DNA of 64,000 nucleotides from Atribacter laminatus (GCF_015775515.1 NZ_CP065383.1:620001-684000), one strand, 5' to 3'; numbered from the stretch's first letter, positions 1-9,239 are shown. Numbers and translations are program-made. The notes: generated by a model not told the origin, from the sequence alone.

Positions 1-237
1 TTGTTGATCAATATTCCAATTGACCGGACCATCAATAAAAGCATTAACTCCAAACTCCTTGGCAGCTGCATCAATTCCAGCTTTAAGCGCTTGAGCAAAG
101 TTGATAGATACGTCAAGATATATGCAAGGAATTTCAATATCTTTTGGATCCTTATCTACCGCTGCATTTGCTATCCCAGAAAAAAATACAGCTACAACTA
201 GTATGGCTAAAACTAGCATTAATGTTTGTTTTTTCAT
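1..237 (-). CDS. Sugar ABC transporter substrate-binding protein, N-terminal part (runs off window)
   Basis: The minus-strand frame starts at ATG 237 and stays open to base 1, so 79 codons of a longer gene are present. The start is set by a GGAGGGG Shine-Dalgarno about 6 bases upstream (243-249). The protein begins MKKQTLMLVLAILVVAVFF and ends its leader at GIANA, a typical Sec signal peptide. The mature part (FAQALKAGIDAAAKEFG) matches the first strand and helix of ribose-type periplasmic binding proteins. It is the last visible gene of a cluster with an ATPase, a permease and a TIM-barrel isomerase, so it is probably the binding protein of that CUT2 importer. Here it comes last instead of first. 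Substrate unknown. Confidence 0.75.
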   Translation of the reverse strand, partial: MKKQTLMLVLAILVVAVFFSGIANAAVDKDPKDIEIPCIYLDVSINFAQALKAGIDAAAKEFGVNAFIDGPVNWNIDQQ

Positions 238-331
238 GATGCCCCTCCAAATGATAAGTTATTTTAAAAGAATACAGAATTCAAGCCCTCCTTTCTTTTC
301 CAAGTATATATTATTTAAGTGAAAAAACCCT

Positions 332-1312
332 TTATTTTTTTTCCAAAACAACTTTTCTCAAATGTTCCAATGCAGCAACAGCATCACTTTTTTTCTGATA
401 TTTTCTAATTTTCTGACTATCAAGTTGGTCAACAATTTCCTCCAAACTCTGAATCATTCTAACTGCAAGGCTGCAAGCTTCAAAAGGATCCTCCCGGTAA
501 GGGAACATATCGAGGGTTACATATCCTTGATAATCGGTTTGCTTCAAATACCAGAAAAATTCTAGGTTACTCCAGATATTTACTGATCCAGCAATTAAAT
601 CGTCATCCCAGGTTCCATAAGCATCATTGAAATGAACATTAAATAGCTTGCCAGCTCGATTTATTAAGCATAATGATTCTGCAGCATTTTCGTGGGCGAA
701 TAGGGCATGTCCATAATCGAGAGTAACGCCAAAATTTGATGCATTGACTTCATTGGCAAGATAAACTGCTTTCCCGGCATTATTTATCAAAGAAAACATG
801 CGAGGTTCTTTTGGTTTGTACTCATAACCAATTTGTATATCCGGAGCATATGCACTTATTTCTTTCATAGCAGAAATGGTATTGTCCCATTGGGAGTAAT
901 AATCATTTTGAAAATAGTAATCAAAACCGTCTTGACCAGGCCATAGAGATGAAATTTTTGCACCCAATTCCCTGGCCATATCAATGCTCTTTTTGGAAAG
1001 GTCAATAGCCTGTCTTCGAATTTTTTCTTCAGTATTCGTAAATGCACCATATTTATAAACCGGATCCCCAAAAATATTGGCATTCACCGCATTAATTATT
1101 AAACCATTGTCCTTAGCCATTTTCGCTGCATCTTTAATGGCGATACCATTCAGATCTGAGGTATGAAGATCGATCGATTCTGCCCCTGGTATCCGTGCAA
1201 CAATTTTTATTTGTTCTTCCAATGAATGCATCGGCCGATACCCACTGGACAAGAATCGATCAGCAGCAAAACTGACACACCATAATCCAACACCAATTTT
1301 AAATTTCTCCAT
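332..1312 (-). CDS. Sugar phosphate isomerase/epimerase-like TIM-barrel protein
   Basis: Protein of about 326 residues in the xylose-isomerase-like (AP-endonuclease-2) TIM-barrel superfamily, whose members isomerise or epimerise sugars with a divalent metal. Supporting segments are the N-terminal MEKFKIGVGLWCVSF, a mid-protein IGYEYKPKEPR strand carrying a likely metal-ligand Glu, GVTLDYGHALFAHEN with a likely metal-binding Asp/His, and a late VTLDMFPYRED. A longer reading begins at TTG 1327, but that extension is the Shine-Dalgarno itself (GGGGAGG at 1319-1325), so ATG 1312 is the better start. It lies between an SBP and an ATPase of one importer and probably acts on the imported sugar. Exact substrate unknown. 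Confidence 0.75.
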   Translation of the reverse strand: MEKFKIGVGLWCVSFAADRFLSSGYRPMHSLEEQIKIVARIPGAESIDLHTSDLNGIAIKDAAKMAKDNGLIINAVNANIFGDPVYKYGAFTNTEEKIRRQAIDLSKKSIDMARELGAKISSLWPGQDGFDYYFQNDYYSQWDNTISAMKEISAYAPDIQIGYEYKPKEPRMFSLINNAGKAVYLANEVNASNFGVTLDYGHALFAHENAAESLCLINRAGKLFNVHFNDAYGTWDDDLIAGSVNIWSNLEFFWYLKQTDYQGYVTLDMFPYREDPFEACSLAVRMIQSLEEIVDQLDSQKIRKYQKKSDAVAALEHLRKVVLEKK

Positions 1313-1358
1313 TTTTTTCCTCCCCAAGATTCAATCCTTTTTTTATTTTGCCAATCTT

Positions 1359-2837
1359 TCATCCCTTTAAAGCATACTTTAATACTGTTCCCTTATCTAC
1401 TTGATCACCAAACAAATTCGCTACTAACACCCCATTCCTCATAACTAATATCCGATCACACTCAGCTAATACTTCTTGCAATTCAGAAGAAACCAAAAGA
1501 ATTGATAATCCTTCATCTCGTAATCGTTGTAAAATCCTATAAATTTCAGCCTTTGCTCCAACATCTATACCCCGAGTGAGTTCATCTACTAAAAATATTT
1601 TAGGTTGAGTAGCTAACCAACGCGATATAATAACTTTTTGTTGGTTGCCCCCACTTAAATTTTTTACCATCTGAGAAACGCTTCCTACCTTAATGCTAAG
1701 GCTCTGAACCAGTTTTTTTGCAATTTCAAAAACTTTCCTTTTATTGATAAACCCAATTGGAGCTACTTCCTTTGGATTTGACATATTGATATTATCTTTA
1801 ACATCCATATTTGAAAATAACCCAGTTTTTCTCCGATCTTCTGGGACCATGGCGAGTCCATTCTTTATTGCCTGCTTAGGATTGGTAATATTTATCTTTC
1901 TTCCAAAAAGAAAAATCTCACCCTGATCCAATTTGGCAGTTCCAAAAATACTTTCTAATAATTCAGTTCTACCAGAACCTTGAAGACCATAAATACCCAA
2001 TATTTCTTTTTCAAATAATTGAAATGAAACATTTTTAAAATATTTTCCTCGGCTTAAATTTTTAACCTCAAGTACCGAACGATTTTTTTCTAAATTTTTA
2101 ATGGTTTTTTGAGAAAGTTCGTTTACTAGTTTTTTACCAGCAATCAAAGTAACAATTTGATCAATGTTTATCTCATTAGTTGGATAGGTTGCTAAATATT
2201 TTCCATCTCTTAAAACCGAAATTCGATCAGAAATTTTAAATACTTCCTCTAGTCTGTGGGAAATAAAAATTATAGTGACACCCTTTTCCTTTAATTTTAA
2301 TAGGTTACGAAAAAGGTTTTCGGTTTCATTTAATGTGAGCGCCGAATTTGGCTCGTCGAGTATTAGCACTTCTGATTGAAAGCTAATTGCCTTAGCAATT
2401 TCAACCATCTGCTGTTCAGCAATCGAAAGGTTTTTTACCAAAATGCGAGGATTGATTTTAGCCCCCAAAGATTGCAAAACCAAACTACATTCCTGACACA
2501 TTTCTTTGCGATTGATTCTCTTTTCTCTTCCTAAATTAATATTTTCAACTACCGAAAGGTTGGGACACAGTTTTAATTCTTGATAGACTATACTTATTCC
2601 CAACAAACGTGCGGCATGAGGATCAGCAATAACAACTGGTTTCCCTTTATAAATAATCTCTCCACCATCAGGTTGAATTTCTCCACCTAGAATATGCATT
2701 AATGTTGATTTTCCAGCTCCATTTTCTCCAACAATAGCATGAATTTCACCTTTCTGAATAGAAAAATTTACCTCATCAAGAGCAACTACACCTGGATACT
2801 TTTTAGTGATATTTTTAAAAATCACTAGTTCTTCCAA
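1359..2837 (-). CDS. Sugar ABC transporter ATP-binding protein, duplicated NBD (CUT2/RbsA type)
   Basis: A 492-residue protein with two fused nucleotide-binding domains, the usual size for RbsA/MglA/XylG ATPases that energise ribose-type sugar importers at the inner face of the membrane. NBD1 has Walker A GENGAGKST and Walker B VLILDEPNSALT. NBD2 has a degenerate Walker A (GLQGSGRTELL), signature LSGGNQQK and Walker B IFLVDELTRGIDVGAK. The divergent second Walker A is normal for the family. Translation starts at TTG 2837 behind a GGAGG about 8 bases upstream. It sits 55 bases downstream of the permease and is probably cotranscribed with it. Confidence 0.9.
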   Translation of the reverse strand: MEELVIFKNITKKYPGVVALDEVNFSIQKGEIHAIVGENGAGKSTLMHILGGEIQPDGGEIIYKGKPVVIADPHAARLLGISIVYQELKLCPNLSVVENINLGREKRINRKEMCQECSLVLQSLGAKINPRILVKNLSIAEQQMVEIAKAISFQSEVLILDEPNSALTLNETENLFRNLLKLKEKGVTIIFISHRLEEVFKISDRISVLRDGKYLATYPTNEINIDQIVTLIAGKKLVNELSQKTIKNLEKNRSVLEVKNLSRGKYFKNVSFQLFEKEILGIYGLQGSGRTELLESIFGTAKLDQGEIFLFGRKINITNPKQAIKNGLAMVPEDRRKTGLFSNMDVKDNINMSNPKEVAPIGFINKRKVFEIAKKLVQSLSIKVGSVSQMVKNLSGGNQQKVIISRWLATQPKIFLVDELTRGIDVGAKAEIYRILQRLRDEGLSILLVSSELQEVLAECDRILVMRNGVLVANLFGDQVDKGTVLKYALKG

Positions 2838-2892
2838 AAACTTTACCTCCCTTTCTGATTACTGTTTCAGGCTTATTTTTTTGGAAAATTCC

Positions 2893-3966
2893 TTATGATA
2901 TTTTTTGCTTAGAAGTCCAGGTATCTAATCCTACAGCTCCAATGATGACCAAACCAATAATCAAAATTTGCCAGAACGGAGAAACTCCTAACAATATAAG
3001 TCCATTCCGGAGAACTCCCATGATAAGCACTCCAATAGTCGTTCCTAAAATTGTCCCTTCTCCTCCAGACATACTGGTTCCACCAATAATTACCGCAGCA
3101 ATTACATCCAGCTCCAACCCATAACCAACTGTACCCTGAACGTTGGCTAGAAAAGAAAGGTTCAATATTCCCGCTAATGCACAGAAAAATCCTGTAATAA
3201 CAAAAGCAGCAACTTTAATCATCATTACGTTGATACCTGATGCTCGTGCTGCCATTTTATTCCCCCCTACTGCGCGCATATAAAAACCCATGATGGTTTT
3301 ATTAAATATAAAATAAGAAGCTATTGCGGTGATAACTAAAAAAATACTCATCATGGGGATGATTTCAAAGAGCTTTCCCTGTCCAATAAATAGGAAAGTA
3401 TTTATAGCTGGATCGGCAACAGTACGGTGACTGGTTGAAATAACTTGAGCTTTGCTGGCAATAAGTGCAGCACCTCGGGCCACATTAAGCGTGCCTAAAG
3501 TAACAATTAAAGCTGGAATCCTTGCATAAGTTACAAGTATACCATTTATTAAACCAAATCCCATGCCAGCTAAAAGTGCAAAAATAATTGAAATTATGAT
3601 AGAAACTCCATTGGTCATCAGCATGCCCGCAACAACTGCTGCCAAACCATACACAGCTCCTACTGAAAGATCTATCTCACCAGAAACGATTACCATAGTC
3701 ATGCCCATGGCAATAATCCCTAAAAGAGACACCTGACGAACAACGTTTAATAAATTATTAACACTAAAAAAAACTGGAGATGTTAGCGAGAAAAGAATGA
3801 GGAGCAAAATAAGAGCCATTAAAACGCCGATCTCTCTAATTCTAAACATTTCAACTAATACTTTTCGACTAACTGACTCTTTTTTTATTGTTCCTTTTTG
3901 CCCAGCTTCTGAGAACCTCTCGACGGCTTCAAATGATGAATCTTTGTTATTTTCATTTTCAACCAT
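2893..3966 (-). CDS. Sugar ABC transporter permease (CUT2/RbsC type)
   Basis: A 357-residue polytopic membrane protein of the BPD_transp_2 family. The N-terminal 35 residues are polar and charged and probably cytoplasmic. Then come about eight to ten hydrophobic segments and the EAA-like family signature around ELDVIAAVIIGGTSMSGGEG, which contacts the ATPase. The segment AMGMTMVIVSGEIDLSVG is also diagnostic of ribose-type permeases. Only one permease gene is present here, so a homodimer is likely. It follows the URO-D-family gene by 62 bases and precedes its ATPase, consistent with one operon. Confidence 0.88.
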   Translation of the reverse strand: MVENENNKDSSFEAVERFSEAGQKGTIKKESVSRKVLVEMFRIREIGVLMALILLLILFSLTSPVFFSVNNLLNVVRQVSLLGIIAMGMTMVIVSGEIDLSVGAVYGLAAVVAGMLMTNGVSIIISIIFALLAGMGFGLINGILVTYARIPALIVTLGTLNVARGAALIASKAQVISTSHRTVADPAINTFLFIGQGKLFEIIPMMSIFLVITAIASYFIFNKTIMGFYMRAVGGNKMAARASGINVMMIKVAAFVITGFFCALAGILNLSFLANVQGTVGYGLELDVIAAVIIGGTSMSGGEGTILGTTIGVLIMGVLRNGLILLGVSPFWQILIIGLVIIGAVGLDTWTSKQKIS

Positions 3967-4028
3967 GAGCTACCTCCCCTATCGGGTCTTTTAAAATATT
4001 GAGTTATTTGCTTATATAACAATAAAAT

Positions 4029-5120
4029 TTATAATACGCTCACTCGTTTCTCCTTAATGGTTTCAACCAAAGCAACTACATTTTCTGGAGGAACATCTGC
4101 CATAATTTCTTGGTCAGGAGCAATAATCATTCCTCCTCCTTTTCCAAGGGTTTCAATTACCTTTCCCGCCATTTTTTTCACATCTTGAGGAGATCCGAAG
4201 GGAAGTATGTCTTGAGTTCCAATGCCACCCCAAAAGGTTAAATATTTTCCAAATTCTTTTTTTAGGTACGAAAAATCCATAACTTTTTGCACCGGCTCCA
4301 AAACATCTAATCCTATATCAATCATGTCCCCAATTATTTCTGTTACATTTCCACAAGTATGATGCATGACCGGCAATCCGGCATCTTTATAAACCTTCCA
4401 TACCTGCGCTAAACGGGGTTTAAAAAATTTTACCCAAAGATCTTTTGAAAACATCAATCCTTTTTGCGAACCAAAGTCATCCCCAGTATGACCAATCTTG
4501 CATCCCAATTTTACAGTTAGTTTGGCATAATCAATTTTATATTGAGTGATTTTATCTAAAAACCCTTCCATTAGTTTAGGTTCTAAAAGCATATTCATCA
4601 TAAATTCTTCATACCCCAGGAGACCCCAGGCTCGTTCAAATATTCCAAAATATCCAACCAAAACCACCAGATAATCTCCGGAATATTTTTTAATATCTTG
4701 TTCAATTAACGCCAAATTTCCGGGTTCGTTGAGGTTGGGAGCTTGGTAATTTTCGATCTCAAGGTTGCTTTTCCCTCTCAAGGGATGGTGACGAATACAT
4801 ATCCCATCAGTATTAATATCATAGCCTATTCCCCATCGATCATAGAGAATACCGTTTCCCCAATCAACTTTAGCAAAAACCGTCTTTTCAGCGTTCTTTA
4901 AAAATTCGTGATCTCCACGAAAACGGAAAGTATCATCCATTGGTGAAGTGAGATAAAGGTGATTTTCTAAAAAATCATCAAATTCATCAAGAGACGGAAA
5001 TTGAAAGGTTTCCATGAGGGATAGTTTCTTTTCATGAGAAGCAAAATAAATGTTACTTGGAAGATAATCAATAGAATCATGACGAATAGTCCTTAGAACT
5101 CTTTCCTCCCTTGTCACCAT
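4029..5120 (-). CDS. Uroporphyrinogen decarboxylase (URO-D) superfamily protein, MtaA/CmuA-like
   Basis: A 363-residue protein of the URO-D superfamily. It shows the family's N-terminal region with IRHDSIDYLPSNIY, a central GDDFGSQKGLMFS segment and MHHTCGNVTEIIGDMIDIG followed by VLEPVQ. The HxCGN stretch resembles the Zn/methyl-acceptor region of methyltransferases such as MtaA and CmuA. True heme-pathway HemE is usually part of a heme operon, which is absent here. Sugar-importer clusters in anaerobes often carry such proteins with unknown roles. The start ATG 5120 has GGAG six bases upstream. It is the first gene of the 5120-1 cluster. Family confident, reaction not known. Confidence 0.75.
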   Translation of the reverse strand: MVTREERVLRTIRHDSIDYLPSNIYFASHEKKLSLMETFQFPSLDEFDDFLENHLYLTSPMDDTFRFRGDHEFLKNAEKTVFAKVDWGNGILYDRWGIGYDINTDGICIRHHPLRGKSNLEIENYQAPNLNEPGNLALIEQDIKKYSGDYLVVLVGYFGIFERAWGLLGYEEFMMNMLLEPKLMEGFLDKITQYKIDYAKLTVKLGCKIGHTGDDFGSQKGLMFSKDLWVKFFKPRLAQVWKVYKDAGLPVMHHTCGNVTEIIGDMIDIGLDVLEPVQKVMDFSYLKKEFGKYLTFWGGIGTQDILPFGSPQDVKKMAGKVIETLGKGGGMIIAPDQEIMADVPPENVVALVETIKEKRVSVL

Positions 5121-5484
5121 ACATCACTCCTAATTCTTCATTTATAAAATTTTTTTCATGAATCAAAGATTACAGAAATATTTACTTATTACATCACTCC
5201 AATTATAAACGTGTAACATTTTCTGATCTTTAGAATTACTATGAACTTTTCATCTTTTTTGAATTTTAACATAAATACGGTAAGAACATCCTTGTCCATT
5301 GATAGTGGAAAAGAAATATCTTATTTCAATGCTACATTTTTGGCCAACAAAAATATTATTCATGAAAAAAAGACATCATTTTGAAAATACTCATTGAAAA
5401 TTTGAAAATGATGTCTTTTCTACTATCAAAATACTGATGAATTAAAATTCTTAACCACATAAATAATTATAATTATTTATGTGG
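5121..5484. other. Gene-free spacer with two strong hairpins
   Basis: This 364-bp AT-rich spacer separates glycerol kinase from the URO-D gene. No reading frame with a ribosome site is seen. It contains two inverted repeats (5368-5419 and 5453-5486, listed separately). A TATAAT at about 5207-5212 (minus strand) lies roughly 90 bases upstream of the URO-D start, but I see no convincing -35, so a promoter here is only suspected. Confidence 0.5.
5368..5419 (-). terminator. 15-bp stem hairpin, probable terminator
   Basis: Perfect 15-bp inverted repeat (AAAAGACATCATTTT at 5368-5382 and its complement at 5405-5419) with a 22-nt loop. The stem ends in A and T runs on both strands. It lies between the glpK end and the next promoter region, so it may insulate the 5120-1 cluster from glpK read-through. 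Confidence 0.5.
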
Positions 5485-5486
5485 TT
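5453..5486 (-). terminator. Perfect 34-bp palindrome over the glpK stop codon
   Basis: The sequence from 5453 to 5486 is a gap-free palindrome (17-bp arms, AACCACATAAATAATTA and its complement). It overlaps the stop codon of glycerol kinase at 5485-5487. The most likely role is transcription termination or 3'-end protection, although it lacks a long U tract and could also be a protein-binding site. Confidence 0.5.
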
Positions 5487-6981
5487 ATTCAGCCCAACGC
5501 AGAGACCTCTCTACCGCTTTCTTCCATCCACGATAAAGTTCTTCTCTCTGACTTACATCCATTTCTGGATCAAAAACTCTATCCACCTTCCACATAGCTG
5601 AAATTTCTTCCCTATTTTTCCAAAAACCAACTCCGAGTCCGGCAAGATAAGCTGCTCCTAAGGCTGCCATTTCGGTGATTACTGGCCTAATTACTGGAAC
5701 TCCCAAAATATCTGCTTGGAATTGCATTAAGAAATTATTTTTTACGGCGCCCCCATCGACCCGGAGAGAATCCAAGGGTTTTTTTAAATCAGTGACCATA
5801 GCTTCTAACACATCTCGCGTTTGATATGCCATCGATTCTAAGGTAGCTCGAACTACTTGTTCACGTGTCGTTCCTCGGGTTATCCCGATAATAAGACCCC
5901 GAGCATACATATCCCAATAGGGAGCACAAAGTCCGGTAAAAGCTGGAACGAGATATATGCCCCCAGTATTTGGAATTGATTGAGCCATAGCTTCAGTTTG
6001 TGCCGCATTCTCAATAATTTTGAGTCCATCCCGGAGCCACTGAACCGCTCCACCCCCATTAAAAACTAATCCCTCAAAGGAATATTCAATTTTTCCATCA
6101 ATCCCCCAAGCTAAATCGGTTGTTAGCCCATGTTCCATTAAAATAAACTTCTCACCAATGTTCATCATCAAAGCTAACGCGGTTCCATAAGTATTTTTAG
6201 CCATCCCTGGTTTAAAACAAGTTTGACCAAAAAGAGCAGCATGTTGATCCCCAGCAACCCCAGCTATGGGTATTTCAACTCCGTCAAAAATGCTCTTATT
6301 CGTAATCGCCATAACGCCACTGGATGGTTTTGGTTCAGGAAAAATTTCCCGAGGAATTTCCATGATGTCTAATAATTCTTGATCCCAGTTTAGTTTTTGA
6401 ACATTAAAAAGCATAGTTCGAGAAGCATTTGAATAATCGGTCACATGCATTCGTCCGCCACTGAGATTCCACATTAGCCAGGAATCAATATTCCCCATTA
6501 TCAGCTCTCCACTCATCGTTCTTACCTTTACGCCTGGAACATTTTCTATAATCCACTTAATCTTGGAGGCGGAAAAATAAGCATCTATGGTTAGACCGGT
6601 TTTCTGACGAATTTTTTTTTCTAGACCCTTTTTTTTAAGGTCTTCACAAATGGACGCCGTCCGACGGCACTGCCAAACAATGGCATTATAGACTGGTTCC
6701 CCGGTTTTCTTGTCCCATATTATTGTAGTCTCACGCTGATCGGTAATACCTATCCCTGCAATCTGTGAAGCCTGAATCCCTCCTTTTTTCATGGCTTCTT
6801 TCGCACAGATTATGGTTGTATCCAAATATTCCTTTGGATTATGTTCAACCCAACCTGGCTCTGGAAAGATTTGATTTATTTCACGATAGGCGCTGGAAAC
6901 AACCATTCCATCATGATCAACCAAAATGACTTTAGTTCCAGTCGTTCCCTGATCAATGGCCATTACAAAATTCCTTTCCAA
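5485..6981 (-). CDS. glpK: Glycerol kinase
   Basis: A 498-residue FGGY kinase that phosphorylates glycerol to glycerol-3-phosphate with ATP in the cytoplasm. The N-terminal phosphate-1 motif AIDQGTTGTKVILVDHDG, GWVEHNPKEY, TDQRETTIIWDKKTG, GIAGVAGDQHAALFGQTCF and NTYGTALALMMNIGE follow GlpK closely, and the length is standard. The start is probably TTG 6981 (AGGAG 12 bases upstream, giving MERNFVMAIDQG as in other GlpKs). ATG 6963 also has a GGAAAGG behind it. It ends the 8070-5485 gene pair with an alcohol dehydrogenase. No glycerol facilitator is nearby, but a GlpSTPQV-like importer lies at 58547-64000. Confidence 0.93.
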   Translation of the reverse strand: MERNFVMAIDQGTTGTKVILVDHDGMVVSSAYREINQIFPEPGWVEHNPKEYLDTTIICAKEAMKKGGIQASQIAGIGITDQRETTIIWDKKTGEPVYNAIVWQCRRTASICEDLKKKGLEKKIRQKTGLTIDAYFSASKIKWIIENVPGVKVRTMSGELIMGNIDSWLMWNLSGGRMHVTDYSNASRTMLFNVQKLNWDQELLDIMEIPREIFPEPKPSSGVMAITNKSIFDGVEIPIAGVAGDQHAALFGQTCFKPGMAKNTYGTALALMMNIGEKFILMEHGLTTDLAWGIDGKIEYSFEGLVFNGGGAVQWLRDGLKIIENAAQTEAMAQSIPNTGGIYLVPAFTGLCAPYWDMYARGLIIGITRGTTREQVVRATLESMAYQTRDVLEAMVTDLKKPLDSLRVDGGAVKNNFLMQFQADILGVPVIRPVITEMAALGAAYLAGLGVGFWKNREEISAMWKVDRVFDPEMDVSQREELYRGWKKAVERSLRWAE

Positions 6982-7026
6982 AAAAAAATCGACCTCCTCG
7001 CTGAATGTGTTATATAAATAGTATTT

Positions 7027-8070
7027 TTAGGGTTTTATAACCACCTTAATGGCTTTCCCTTCTTTTGCCACATTCATCCCTTCCATGATCTGATCAAGGT
7101 GAAAAGTATGAGTTATATAACGACTGGCATCAACTCTTTTATTAGCTATTAATTCTAAAGCAAGACGGTTTTGGGATGCAGTTGATGCATGCGCCCCAAA
7201 GACACCAATTTCTTTATAGTGAATTAAATTACTGTCTAAGTGACCGATTGATTTATCTGGCGGCAAGCCGCCAAATAGGCTTACTCTTCCTTTTTTTGCC
7301 ACCATTTTCAGAGCTTGATTTTGTGCTTCACCAACAGGGCAAGCAACAATCACAACGTCTGCACCATACCCATTGGTTTGAGATTGTGTTTCTTTCATTA
7401 AATCGATATTTCTGCTATCAATTGGAATAACATTTTTTCCTAAAGTCTCAGCATTTCTCAAGCGAGAGGGGACAACATCAGCCAGAAAAACTCGGGAAAC
7501 TCCCTTCAACAAAGCTAATTCAGTATGGAATAGCCCAATTGTTCCTGCTCCAATAACGACAATTTTGTGTCCTAACCCAATACCAAGCGGTTCTTGACCA
7601 TTTATACAACATGCCAAAGGTTCAGCTAATACTGCTTGATCGCAGGATAGTCCGGAAGGAAGTTTGTTTACATGGCCTTGTTTTATGGCTTTGGCAGGTA
7701 CATTCATTAATTCTGCAAACCCACCATTAAACTCAAATCCTATCGTTTCTAAATTGGAACACATATTTGTAAATCCTGAACGGCAATAAAGGCACTCACC
7801 ACATCCAATAGCAGGCGTGATTGCCACCGAGTCACCCAATTGATAACCACCAGTAACTTCAGGACCCATCTTTATAATTGTACCAACTACTTCATGTCCT
7901 AATATTCGAGGAGGCTTAACATGAGAACTCCCATACCACAACGTTCTTATGTCTGATCCACATATGGCACATGCATCAACTTTAATTAAAATTTCATCTT
8001 GTCCTACTTCCGGATCGGGAATTTCTTTCACAACAATTTTACCAATTTCTTGCATAACGGCCGCTTTCAT
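7027..8070 (-). CDS. Zinc-dependent medium-chain alcohol/polyol dehydrogenase
   Basis: A 347-residue MDR-family NAD(P)-dependent dehydrogenase. The catalytic zinc site is visible as CAICGSD and GHEVVG, the structural zinc site as CGECLYCRSGFTNMC, and the Rossmann dinucleotide fold as VVIGAGTIGLFHTELA. Family members include sorbitol, threonine and 2,3-butanediol dehydrogenases. The start was moved from 8103 to ATG 8070, which has GAGGAG seven bases upstream and gives the usual MKAAVMQ N-terminus. It lies 45 bases upstream of glpK and shares its strand, so it may oxidise a polyol or an alcohol produced in the same pathway. Substrate unresolved. Confidence 0.85.
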   Translation of the reverse strand: MKAAVMQEIGKIVVKEIPDPEVGQDEILIKVDACAICGSDIRTLWYGSSHVKPPRILGHEVVGTIIKMGPEVTGGYQLGDSVAITPAIGCGECLYCRSGFTNMCSNLETIGFEFNGGFAELMNVPAKAIKQGHVNKLPSGLSCDQAVLAEPLACCINGQEPLGIGLGHKIVVIGAGTIGLFHTELALLKGVSRVFLADVVPSRLRNAETLGKNVIPIDSRNIDLMKETQSQTNGYGADVVIVACPVGEAQNQALKMVAKKGRVSLFGGLPPDKSIGHLDSNLIHYKEIGVFGAHASTASQNRLALELIANKRVDASRYITHTFHLDQIMEGMNVAKEGKAIKVVIKP

Positions 8071-8219
8071 ATAAATTCTCCTCACTGATGATATTTCATA
8101 CAACTTTTATAATTTACAAAGAGAGTTTTTTATTGAAGAAAAAAAATGAATATACTGATGTAGAAAACAAAAAAATTAAACATCTAAAACATAAATTTAA
8201 TGTTGCTATAGAGTTTTTG

Positions 8220-8247
8220 ATATTATTAAAGTTTAATGTCTATTCAA
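8220..8247 (-). promoter_or_regulatory. Possible promoter for the dehydrogenase-glpK pair
   Basis: Minus-strand TTGAAT (8242-8247) and TAATAT (8220-8225) with a 16-bp spacer lie in the 212-bp AT-rich gap between the importer permease and the dehydrogenase. The transcript would start about 140 bases upstream of ATG 8070. Sequence match only. Confidence 0.3.
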
Positions 8248-8282
8248 GACTTCTTTTTTTTATAGCAATCTTGTGTTTAAAT

Positions 8283-9239
8283 CTACTTGACAATGCTCAT
8301 CGTTTTTCTGTTTGCAGTAAGTATACTCATCCCTATAGCGATAAGGGCAAAAACAACTAGTTGAATATCGTGTCCAATTGCATTCATTGACATCCCAGCT
8401 TGTGTCCAAGTAATTAAGATAACACCTAGGATTGTTCTTTGTGGTCCTCCCGTCCCTCCAGCAAGGGAAGTACCACCTGCTATAACGCTGGCAAAAAGTG
8501 GTATACTCATATCTGCCCCCATCTCAATAGAACCTCCTCCAAATTGAGCCATATATAAGATCCCCGCTAATCCAGATAAAAACCCACTTAGCATAAATAC
8601 ATAAATCCTCTTCTTCACAACATTAATTCCGCAAAGAGAGGCAGCTGTAGGGTTACCACCAATTGCATAAATTTGTCTCCCAAAGGGTGTAGCTAGAGCT
8701 ATGAATATACAAACACCCCAAATGGCTAAAGCCCAATAGAAAATTGAAGGTAATCCAGCTATAAATGTAACTGCAATCGACCGGAAAGCCCTATTACTGA
8801 TAATATGGAGAAACCCTCGAGAAAGATACAAAGCTATCCCCTCGATAACCATTGACATTCCGAGGGTTGCCAAAAAAGAAGGTACCTTGAATTTCGCAAA
8901 TAACAATCCATTTATAAAACCCATTGCTGTGCATGCCAATAAAGCTAGAGGAATTACCATTAGACCTAAATCATCAATATACAAAGCACAAATAATGGCA
9001 CCAAGTTTTAGCATGCTCACTACAGAAAAGTCAAATGATCCAATCATTATCACAAAAGTTAAACCACAAGCAACTATTAAAAAATAGGACATTGCATAAA
9101 CTAAGGTTACTCTGCCTTGAGGACTGAGAAAAAATGGGTTAATAATTTGGAAAATGGCAATAATCGCAATTGCAGCAATCACCGATGTTACCATGCCAAC
9201 ATTTCCATGGAACCATCTCGAAAGAGTTGAAGTCGCCAT
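8283..9239 (-). CDS. Sugar ABC transporter permease (CUT2), second subunit
   Basis: A 318-residue polytopic membrane protein of the BPD_transp_2 family. It shows LIVACGLTFVIMIGSFDFSV near residue 60 and the coupling segment GADMSIPLFASVIAGGTSLAGGTGG near the C-terminus. It pairs with the permease at 9259-10230, which ends 19 bases upstream of this start, so the channel is probably a heterodimer. A GTG start at 9257 is possible, but ATG 9239 has AGAGAGG seven bases upstream and is preferred. Substrate unknown; its proximity to the BMC locus suggests a sugar or polyol fed into it. Confidence 0.87.
   Translation of the reverse strand: MATSTLSRWFHGNVGMVTSVIAAIAIIAIFQIINPFFLSPQGRVTLVYAMSYFLIVACGLTFVIMIGSFDFSVVSMLKLGAIICALYIDDLGLMVIPLALLACTAMGFINGLLFAKFKVPSFLATLGMSMVIEGIALYLSRGFLHIISNRAFRSIAVTFIAGLPSIFYWALAIWGVCIFIALATPFGRQIYAIGGNPTAASLCGINVVKKRIYVFMLSGFLSGLAGILYMAQFGGGSIEMGADMSIPLFASVIAGGTSLAGGTGGPQRTILGVILITWTQAGMSMNAIGHDIQLVVFALIAIGMSILTANRKTMSIVK

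Noticed and set aside
1313-1327. Longer N-terminus of the TIM-barrel protein from TTG 1327
   Set aside because: The extra codons are formed by the GGGGAGG ribosome site of the ATG at 1312.
4029-5120. Heme-pathway uroporphyrinogen decarboxylase (hemE)
   Set aside because: No other heme gene nearby; the HTCGN motif and sugar-operon context fit the MtaA/CmuA-like branch better.
8088-8360. 90-codon plus-strand frame across the spacer before the dehydrogenase
   Set aside because: It runs through AT-rich spacer into the opposite permease gene, has low-complexity Lys/Leu composition and no good ribosome site.
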